From Planctomycetota bacterium (GTDB lineage Bacteria > Planctomycetota > PUPC01 > JABMSA01 > JAUWKK01): a DNA stretch of 6,210 nucleotides. Every line of letters begins with the position of its first letter. Positions within the stretch are counted from its first letter, which is position 1. The translations under genes and the position numbers were made by a program. The stretch is taken from positions 1 to 6,210 of the forward strand of contig JAUWKK010000182.1 in the NCBI GenBank assembly GCA_030614245.1. The letters are read 5' to 3'. Positions 1 to 4,611 of the stretch are shown piece after piece. The notes under the pieces are model-generated. The model saw nothing but the letters and a program-made list of their open reading frames with translations, ran no database searches and was not told the DNA's origin.

Positions 1-45
1 GCCAGCCAGAGCATTAAACACATCCTCACACTCGCGGCGCATAAG

Positions 46-73
46 ATACCCCATTAGTTGGGGTCATACCCCA
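46..73. repeat. Direct repeat with two mutually exclusive hairpins
   Basis: The octamer ATACCCCA occurs at 46-53 and again at 66-73. Between them lies TGGGG (59-63), which can pair with CCCCA at 49-53 (loop TTAGT) or with CCCCA at 69-73 (loop TCATA), so only one of two 5-bp hairpins can form at a time. The element lies about 47 bases upstream of the -35 box of the hom promoter. It could be an operator, or the transcription end of a gene left of the window; there is no clear U-tract. Bases 1-119 hold no other supported feature. A stop at 55-57 closes an 18-codon open stretch from the left edge, which may or may not be the tail of a gene. Confidence 0.35.
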
Positions 74-119
74 GCCGGCTTCAGACACTATCCTGCAACC
101 AAAAGCACCGGAAAATCAA

Positions 120-148
120 TTGAAAAGGCGCCCGACCGCGAATATAAT
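120..148 (+). promoter_or_regulatory. Sigma70-type promoter of the hom operon
   Basis: A -35 box TTGAAA (120-125, 5 of 6 consensus bases) and a perfect -10 box TATAAT (143-148) are separated by the ideal 17 bases. Transcription should start near 154-156 and give a leader of about 48 nt before the ATG at 203. This also argues against the in-frame GTG at 158, which would leave almost no leader. Confidence 0.8.
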
Positions 149-202
149 CCGCTGTCCGTGGTGCGAGGGCATTCAACTCCGGCGCATCCGGAGGAAGCGT
201 GT

Positions 203-1492
203 ATGAAACCTGCAACCGTCGGAATCATCGGCTTTGGAACCGTCGGCAGCGGAGTCGCAAAGCTTTTGCTCGAACGCGGCGGCAGTATCCGCCGGAAGAC
301 CGGCCTCGATATCCGCCTTAAAACAATATGCGATCTCGACATCACCACGCCGCGCGGCCTGGACATACCCCCCGGCGTGTTGACGACTGACCTGAATCGC
401 ATCCTCGACGACGATGAAATATCAGTCGCCGTCGAACTCATCGGCGGTATCGTGGCAGCAAAGGATGTCATGCTCAAGCTGCTGGCCGCGGGCAAGGACG
501 TGGTAACGGCGAACAAGGCGCTGCTCGCCGAGTGCGGGCCCGAGCTCTTTGCTGCGGCACACGAGCAGGGCCGGACACTCGCTTTCGAGGCAAGCGTCGG
601 CGGCGGGATCCCCGTTCTTGCGTCGCTCGCAAACGGATATCTCGCCAACGATATCCGCAGCATAGTCGGAATAGTTAACGGCACGTGCAACTACATCCTC
701 ACGAAAATGACGACCGAGCGGCGGGATTATGCTTCGTGCCTGCGGGAAGCTCAGGAGAAGGGCTTCGCCGAGGCCGATCCGGCGCTCGACGTCGGCGGCG
801 GCGACTCGGCTCATAAGCTCGCCATCCTCGGCTGGCTCGGCTTTGCGGCCGATTTCCGCTTCGACGATATATACGTTGAAGGCATAACCGATCTCGACGT
901 CGTCGACTTCCGGCACGCCTCGGAGCTGGGCTACACCATCAAGATGCTGGCCATCGGCAAGCAAAGCGATGGCGAGCTCGAGCTGCGCGTACACCCGGCG
1001 CTGCTGCCGAGCGAGCACCAGTTGGCGAAGATTTCCGGCGCCTACAACGCGATATGGATCGACGGCGATGCAGTCGGCGACACGATGTTGTATGGCCAGG
1101 GTGCCGGGCAGATGCCCACTGCCAGCGCCGTCGTGGCCGACGTGATCGATATGCTCATGGGCCGGGCAGGAATCACATTCGAGCGGCTGAAGCTATACCC
1201 CGGCACAACGCAGCGCCGCTCTGTGAAGCCCATCGAAGACGTCGAGACCGAGTTCTACGTCCGCTTCCAAGCCAAGGATTCGCCCGGCGTGCTGGCCGAG
1301 GTATCGCGCATCCTGGCAGACAACGACATCAGCATTGCATCAGTCCGACAGACTGGCATGGGGCAGCAGACGGTCCCGATTGTCATGCTCACGCATCGTG
1401 CCCGCGAGGGCAACCTGCGCGACGCGCTCGAACGGATCAACCGACTCGATTGTATCAAGGGCCCCTCCAGGTTCATTCGGGTCGAATCCTGA
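203..1492 (+). CDS. hom: Homoserine dehydrogenase with ACT domain
   Basis: Reduces L-aspartate 4-semialdehyde to L-homoserine with NAD(P)H in the cytoplasm, the branch-point step toward threonine and methionine. The 429-residue protein has the usual length for the monofunctional enzyme. Visible in order: Rossmann nucleotide motif GFGTVG (10-15), ELIGG (78-82), TANKA with conserved Lys105, EASVGGGIP (129-137), NGTCNYIL (159-166), and the substrate/catalytic set Glu190, Asp201 and Lys205. Asp and Lys are four apart, as in the yeast enzyme. GQGAGQMPTASAV (298-310) closes the catalytic domain. Residues from about 350 to the end form an ACT domain, which in this family usually mediates threonine feedback. 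I chose the ATG at 203 because GGAGGAAG (190-197) sits correctly before it; the GTG at 158 has no such site. The next gene follows after 53 bases and is probably co-transcribed. One mild oddity is DVGGGD (196-201), where DVEGID is common. Confidence 0.96.
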   Translation: MKPATVGIIGFGTVGSGVAKLLLERGGSIRRKTGLDIRLKTICDLDITTPRGLDIPPGVLTTDLNRILDDDEISVAVELIGGIVAAKDVMLKLLAAGKDVVTANKALLAECGPELFAAAHEQGRTLAFEASVGGGIPVLASLANGYLANDIRSIVGIVNGTCNYILTKMTTERRDYASCLREAQEKGFAEADPALDVGGGDSAHKLAILGWLGFAADFRFDDIYVEGITDLDVVDFRHASELGYTIKMLAIGKQSDGELELRVHPALLPSEHQLAKISGAYNAIWIDGDAVGDTMLYGQGAGQMPTASAVVADVIDMLMGRAGITFERLKLYPGTTQRRSVKPIEDVETEFYVRFQAKDSPGVLAEVSRILADNDISIASVRQTGMGQQTVPIVMLTHRAREGNLRDALERINRLDCIKGPSRFIRVES

Positions 1493-1545
1493 CGGGTGCA
1501 ACGTTCAACCGGCAGTTGCCCGGTAATTGAAGAAGGAATCGCCCA

Positions 1546-2742
1546 ATGAAGTTCGTGATGATCGTTCCGGATGGGATGGCGGACTGGTCGGTAAAGCAGT
1601 TGAACAACCGCACTCCGCTGCAAGTGGCCCGCACGCCCAATATGGATCGCGTCGCCGCCGAAGGCGTCGTCGGACAGGTGCTCACCACACCTGTGGGCCT
1701 GCCGAACGGCTCGGCCGTGGCCAACCTGAGCCTGCTCGGATATGATCCCCACGAAGCCTACACCGGTCGCGGGCCGCTCGAAGCCGCCGCTCTCGGTATC
1801 GACCTCGCCCCGGGCGAGATCGCATTCCGCTGCAACCTGGTCACAATCGACGAACACGACCGCCTGCGCGACTACTCAGCGGGCGAGATTCCATCCCGCG
1901 AGTCGGCGATCCTCATAAACGCCATCCGGAAGAAAACCGCCGAAGAGGTCGCAAACGTCACGTTCTATCCGGGCATCAGCTTTCGCAGCCTGATGGTCTA
2001 CCGTGGCACGTCCCGCATGGAGCCCGTCACAACACCGCCGCACGACATAATGGGCCAACCGTTCGAGAAACACCTGCCCGAAGGCGCGGGCGCGTCCATC
2101 CTGAAGAAGCTCATGCTGGGCACGCGACGCATGCTCGAGCAGCACGAAGTCAACACCGTCCGGGTCGACCTGGGCGAGAACCCCGCCAACATGATCTGGC
2201 TGTGGGGCGGCGGCACCGCACCCAGGCTCGAACCGTTCGCCAAGAGGTTCAGCAAGAAGGGCGCCGTCATCGCGGCGGTCGACCTGATACGCGGCACGGC
2301 GGTCTATCTCGAGCTCGATCGCATCGACGTCGAAGGCGCGACCGGCTCGACCGATACCAATTACGCCGGCAAGGGCCAGGCGGCCATCGATGCACTCGAC
2401 GACTACGACTTCGTCTTCGTCCACATCGAGGCGCCCGATACCGCCGCGCACGCCGGCAACGTAGAAGAGAAAGTCAGGGCCATCGAGAAGATCGACCGCG
2501 AGATAGTCGGCCCCGTCCACGATGCGCTCAAGGAGCGCGGCGATTATCGGCTGATAGTCGTCCCAGACCACGCCACGCCAATCGAGACGAGGACGCACGT
2601 CGGCGAGCCGGTCCCGTTCGCACTGTGCGGGGCCAACGTCGAGAGCATCCGCGAGATGCCGTTCACCGAGGCCGCCGGCAACGAATCAGGGCTGAAATTC
2701 GACATCGGCTACGAACTGATGCCGTACTTCCTGCGAGCGTAG
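1546..2742 (+). CDS. apgM: ApgM-family phosphoglycerate mutase, proposed homoserine kinase
   Basis: A 398-residue, full-length member of the archaeal-type cofactor-independent phosphoglycerate mutase family (alkaline phosphatase superfamily, two metal ions, phosphoserine intermediate). Visible: metal-ligand Asp9 in PDGMAD, TPNMDR (30-35), the nucleophile loop with Ser56 in NGSAVANLSLLGYDP, YTGRGPLEA (72-80), AFRCNL (93-98), NPANMIWLWG (212-221), GATGSTDTNYAGK (264-276), HIEAPDTAAH (293-302), PDHATP (340-345) and THVGEPVP (350-357). The likely metal ligands Asp298, His302, Asp341, His342 and His351 are all present. AGAAGGAA (1531-1538) supports the start. Many automatic annotations would call it phosphoglycerate mutase. 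However, GSxVAN instead of the archaeal GSDTAH, plus its place directly after hom, match the bacterial subgroup described in TIGRFAMs as a proposed homoserine kinase. Family membership is near certain; the kinase role is inference. A weak hairpin (1508-1524) lies in the gap to hom. A run of eight G follows the stop. Confidence 0.93.
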   Translation: MKFVMIVPDGMADWSVKQLNNRTPLQVARTPNMDRVAAEGVVGQVLTTPVGLPNGSAVANLSLLGYDPHEAYTGRGPLEAAALGIDLAPGEIAFRCNLVTIDEHDRLRDYSAGEIPSRESAILINAIRKKTAEEVANVTFYPGISFRSLMVYRGTSRMEPVTTPPHDIMGQPFEKHLPEGAGASILKKLMLGTRRMLEQHEVNTVRVDLGENPANMIWLWGGGTAPRLEPFAKRFSKKGAVIAAVDLIRGTAVYLELDRIDVEGATGSTDTNYAGKGQAAIDALDDYDFVFVHIEAPDTAAHAGNVEEKVRAIEKIDREIVGPVHDALKERGDYRLIVVPDHATPIETRTHVGEPVPFALCGANVESIREMPFTEAAGNESGLKFDIGYELMPYFLRA

Positions 2743-2779
2743 TTCTGTGGGGGGGGTGAGTGGTGAGGTCGAGAAGCGT

Positions 2780-2797
2780 GGACAGCGGGGTCTGTCC
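2780..2797. terminator. Hairpin downstream of the hom operon
   Basis: GGACAG (2780-2785) pairs with CTGTCC (2792-2797) around a 6-base loop, 37 bases after the stop of the ApgM-family gene. The position suits a transcription end. There is no T-run on either strand, so it is not a classic intrinsic terminator; it could instead be an RNA 3'-end stabiliser or a protein-binding palindrome. Confidence 0.35.
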
Positions 2798-2811
2798 GGT
2801 CAGAATTTCGC

Positions 2812-2831
2812 AGAACAAAGCAAATTGTTCT
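2812..2831. promoter_or_regulatory. Palindrome abutting a -35 box, possible operator
   Basis: AGAACAA (2812-2818) and TTGTTCT (2825-2831) form a perfect 7-bp inverted repeat with 6 bases between. Its last base is the first base of TTGACA at 2831-2836. A dyad in that position is typical of a repressor or activator site for the promoter next to it. No regulator gene is in the window to pair with it. Confidence 0.35.
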
Positions 2832-2859
2832 TGACATTCCCGAATTCGCGCCGTAAGCT
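2831..2859 (+). promoter_or_regulatory. Promoter candidate for the intergenic RNA
   Basis: A perfect -35 hexamer TTGACA (2831-2836) is followed after 17 bases by TAAGCT (2854-2859), which keeps the most important -10 positions (first T, second A, last T). Predicted transcription start is about 2866-2867, exactly where the closing stem of the predicted RNA begins. No gene of useful length follows on this strand: the ATG at 2873 opens only seven codons. Confidence 0.45.
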
Positions 2860-2866
2860 ATTAATA

Positions 2867-2971
2867 GAGGGGATGAAATTCGGCTCCAGGCCGTGAGGGC
2901 CTGCCACGTTTGCGGGCTCCTATATCCCCTTCCTCATTTTGGGTGTCTCCAAGCCAAAGCTTCCATACCCG
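2867..2971 (+). ncRNA. Candidate structured small RNA, unknown family
   Basis: About 105 bases with nested complementarity and no coding role. GAGGGGAT (2867-2874) pairs with ATCCCCTT (2924-2931), eight pairs with one G-U, closing a domain that contains the hairpin CAGGCC/GGCCTG (2887-2892 with 2898-2903, loop GTGAG). TTTT follows at 2937-2940. A second domain pairs GGGTGT (2941-2946) with ATACCC (2965-2970), six pairs with one G-U, and encloses AAGC/GCTT (2951-2954 with 2959-2962, loop CAAA). The RNA could end at the T-run (about 74 nt) or after the second domain. I do not recognise it as a known riboswitch or small RNA. It runs toward the 3' end of the ankyrin gene on the opposite strand, so an antisense role or a multicopy intergenic element are alternatives. 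All pairing was found by eye. Confidence 0.35.
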
Positions 2972-3035
2972 CCCACCTGTGAAGCCGGCAGATCACGATT
3001 TCGTGGAACGGCCGGGGCAAATCTCCCCCCCATCG

Positions 3036-4430
3036 CTACTCTTCCTTCGCTCCGTGCTTGCGGAGGAGGGTGGCGAGGGCATCGTTGTTCTCCTCGGCGG
3101 CGATAGCCAGCGGCGTTTTTCCTTCTTCGTTCTCCGCATCAATATCCGCACCTTTCTCGATCAGCAGTTCGGCAACTTGCGTGCGCCCACGGTAGGCCGC
3201 GCGGTGCAGCGGCGTCCTGCCGTGCTCTCCTTCCGCATTCACATCCGCGCCTTTGTCAATCAGCAGTTCGGCGAGTTCCGTGCGGCCACCAAAGGCCGCC
3301 CTGTGCAGCGGCGTCATGCCTGCATTCTGTTTCGCGTTTACGACCGCGCCCCTGGCGATCAGCAGCTCGGCCACTTCCGTGCGGCCACTCTTAGCCGCAC
3401 AGTGCAGCGGCGTCCCGCCCCATTCGTCCTTCGCGTTGACATCAGCGCCTTTGGCGATCAGCAGTTCGGCCACTTCCGTGCGGCCCTCCCGAGCCGCCCT
3501 GTGCAGCGGCGTACTGCCCCATTTGCCCTTCGCGTTGACATCGGCGCCTCTGGCGATCAAGAGTGTCGCGATGTCCGCAGTGCTCGCCGAGTGCAGCGGC
3601 GTACTGCCGTATTTGCTCTTCGCGTTTGCATCCGCTCCCTTGTCGATCAGCAGTTCGCCGACTTCTGTGCCGCCGCAGTCAGCCGCCTGGTACAGCGGCG
3701 TACTGCCGTCGTTGTCCTTCGCGTTCACGTCAGCGCCACTGGCAATCAGCATTTGCACGATTTCGGCGTGCCTACGGTAGGCAGCGCGGTGCAGCGGCGT
3801 ACTGCCGTATTTGTTCCTCGCATTCACATCCGCGTCACTGGTGATCAGCAGTTCGACGAGTTCCCGATGGCCCTCTGTCATGGCCCAGTGCAGCGGCGTA
3901 CTGCCGGGTACGTTATTCACATCAGCCCCACTGGCGATCAGCAGTTCTGCGACGTCCCGGTGCCCTTTGTAAGCCGCCCAATGAAGCGGCATACTACCGT
4001 CCTCGTCTTTCGCGTTTACGTCCGCGCCCTTCTCGATCAGCGCTTCTGCGATTTCACGAAAGCCCCGGCGCGCCGCGATTTGCAGCGGTGTTTCGCCGTC
4101 GTTGCCTTTCGCGTTCACGTCGGCTCCTCTGGTGATCAGCAGCTCGGCAACGGCCTTGTGGCGACTCCCAGTGGCCCAATGCAGCGGCGTTCCGCCTTCC
4201 TTGTCCCTCGCGTTCACGTCTGCGCGCCGCAGAATGAGGCACCGCACTGCAAATGCGTCTCCACACGCCGCAGCATAATGCAGGCTGTCGTACTTCTCAC
4301 TCACAACATAGACGGTGACGACACTTCCGATAGCGACAAGCACTACGAGCGCCGCGATAGCCGCCAGGGCAATGCTTATGCGGGTGACCCATCGGGAGTG
4401 GGCGGGTTCTGCACTATCGGTTTTGTTCAT
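3036..4430 (-). CDS. Membrane-anchored ankyrin-repeat protein
   Basis: A 464-residue protein of unknown specific function; ankyrin repeats bind other proteins. After a short polar N-terminus (residues 1-17, with Arg13 and Arg17) comes one hydrophobic segment at about 18-43, then an unbroken ankyrin domain. Repeat 1 is degenerate (about 46-77, with Cys56 and Cys64). Regular repeats start at 78 and carry the consensus G-x-TPLHxAA...ELLIxxGADVNAK; the last, about 436-464, is a capping repeat ending LLRKHGAKEE. There are about 13 in total. Repeats 4 and 8 are shorter, 31 and 30 residues. A charged N-terminus before the segment suggests N-in with the repeats outside the cytoplasm, but this is not certain. 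I chose the ATG at 4430 because GGAG lies seven bases before it; an in-frame GTG at 4505 would add 25 residues with no convincing ribosome site. No catalytic domain is attached. It converges with the hom operon and follows the dehydrogenase gene by 181 bases. Confidence 0.9.
   Translation of the reverse strand: MNKTDSAEPAHSRWVTRISIALAAIAALVVLVAIGSVVTVYVVSEKYDSLHYAAACGDAFAVRCLILRRADVNARDKEGGTPLHWATGSRHKAVAELLITRGADVNAKGNDGETPLQIAARRGFREIAEALIEKGADVNAKDEDGSMPLHWAAYKGHRDVAELLIASGADVNNVPGSTPLHWAMTEGHRELVELLITSDADVNARNKYGSTPLHRAAYRRHAEIVQMLIASGADVNAKDNDGSTPLYQAADCGGTEVGELLIDKGADANAKSKYGSTPLHSASTADIATLLIARGADVNAKGKWGSTPLHRAAREGRTEVAELLIAKGADVNAKDEWGGTPLHCAAKSGRTEVAELLIARGAVVNAKQNAGMTPLHRAAFGGRTELAELLIDKGADVNAEGEHGRTPLHRAAYRGRTQVAELLIEKGADIDAENEEGKTPLAIAAEENNDALATLLRKHGAKEE
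3039..4199 (-). repeat. Tandem 99-bp ankyrin-coding repeats
   Basis: Eleven tandem units plus a final partial one. Most are exactly 99 bp (33 codons); the units at 3909-4001 and 3522-3611 are 93 and 90 bp, both in frame. Similarity is high at the DNA level, not only in protein: for example, the units at 3324-3422 and 3423-3521 differ by one base over a 35-base core around GGCGATCAGCAG. This suggests fairly recent unit duplication or gene conversion at the C-terminal side of the protein. The repeat period also keeps the opposite strand open, which creates a long spurious antisense frame. Confidence 0.9.
3042..3067. repeat. 26-bp direct repeat, copy A, at the ankyrin 3' end
   Basis: Identical over 26 bases to 4430-4455, with core CTCCGTGCTTGCGGAGGA in plus orientation. 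This copy encodes the C-terminal residues L-R-K-H-G-A-K-E of the ankyrin protein. The copies lie 1388 bases apart and bracket the gene almost exactly. Confidence 0.9.
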
Positions 4431-4474
4431 TCCTTCGCTCCGTGCTTGCGGAGGAAACGCGCAGCATCCGGGCT
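4427..4474 (-). pseudogene. Fossil C-terminus of a second ankyrin gene
   Basis: Read in the frame ending with TGA at 4429-4427, the leader of the ankyrin gene encodes SPDAARFLRKHGAKE followed by stop. This closely matches the end of the intact protein, DALATLLRKHGAKEE. The stop overlaps the ATG of the intact gene as ATGA, a typical coupled arrangement. The frame is closed by another stop at 4486-4484, and nothing ankyrin-like is visible further upstream. I infer that an upstream ankyrin gene was lost except for its last 15 or so codons, which now act as the ribosome-binding leader. Confidence 0.65.
4430..4455. repeat. 26-bp direct repeat, copy B, at the ankyrin start
   Basis: Exact copy of 3042-3067. 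Here it supplies the Shine-Dalgarno GGAG and the first base of the start codon of the ankyrin gene. Recombination between the copies would remove the whole gene and leave one copy. Confidence 0.9.
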
Positions 4475-4543
4475 TTGTGCGCATCATTACATCGGCCTCT
4501 ACCACTCATCATGGCGCACGCGCCCTGTCTGGCCCGGCTGTTG

Positions 4544-4572
4544 ATTATACCGTTTCGCTGTGCAGGATGGAA
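4544..4572 (-). promoter_or_regulatory. Promoter candidate of the ankyrin gene
   Basis: On the minus strand a perfect TATAAT lies at 4549-4544. The hexamer 17 bases upstream (4572-4567) is TTCCAT, a poor -35 box. Transcription would start near 4537 and give a leader of about 107 nt. The rest of the 181-base gap (4431-4611) holds the fossil ankyrin tail and the hairpin at 4574-4593. Confidence 0.45.
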
Positions 4573-4573
4573 C

Positions 4574-4593
4574 GGCGCAGCGCTTTGCGCGCC
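4574..4593 (-). terminator. GC-rich hairpin after the dehydrogenase gene
   Basis: GGCGC (4574-4578) pairs with GCGCC (4589-4593), and two further G-C pairs form after a bulged A, leaving a 5-base loop. It begins 18 bases past the dehydrogenase stop codon on the minus strand. No T-run follows, so its role as a terminator is tentative. Confidence 0.3.
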
Positions 4594-4611
4594 TGATTCT
4601 GGCCCGTCCGC

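Noticed and set aside
158..202. Upstream GTG at 158 as the start of homoserine dehydrogenase
   Set aside because: It lies about three bases from the predicted transcription start and has no ribosome-binding site, while the ATG at 203 has GGAGGAAG at proper distance and begins just before the nucleotide-binding strand.
2749..2756. Run of eight G after the operon stop codon as a functional element
   Set aside because: A single G-run does not make a quadruplex or a terminator; it may be a slippage-prone or error-prone homopolymer only.
2873..2896. Seven-codon open frame MKFGSRP after a GAGGGG stretch
   Set aside because: There is no spacing between the purine stretch and the ATG, the peptide is too short to judge, and the bases are better explained by the stem pairing of the candidate RNA.
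2994..3005. Small palindrome CACGATTTCGTG as terminator of the ankyrin gene
   Set aside because: The stem is only 4-5 bp, there is no T-run on either strand, and a match this short is expected by chance.
2740..3035. Insertion sequence or transposon remnant
   Set aside because: Hairpins and a promoter are present, but I see no transposase reading frame, no matching terminal inverted repeats and no target-site duplication around the region.
3039..4199. CRISPR array
   Set aside because: The regular spacing comes from 99-bp coding units that translate to ankyrin repeats; there are no short identical repeats with unique spacers.
2910..4544. A 544-codon plus-strand open frame opposite the ankyrin gene
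   Set aside because: It starts at TTG, its translation is a low-complexity echo of the repeats (recurrent VQRR and DQQF), and the 99-bp period keeps any stop-free antisense frame open through every unit. The minus-strand frame has clear ankyrin motifs.
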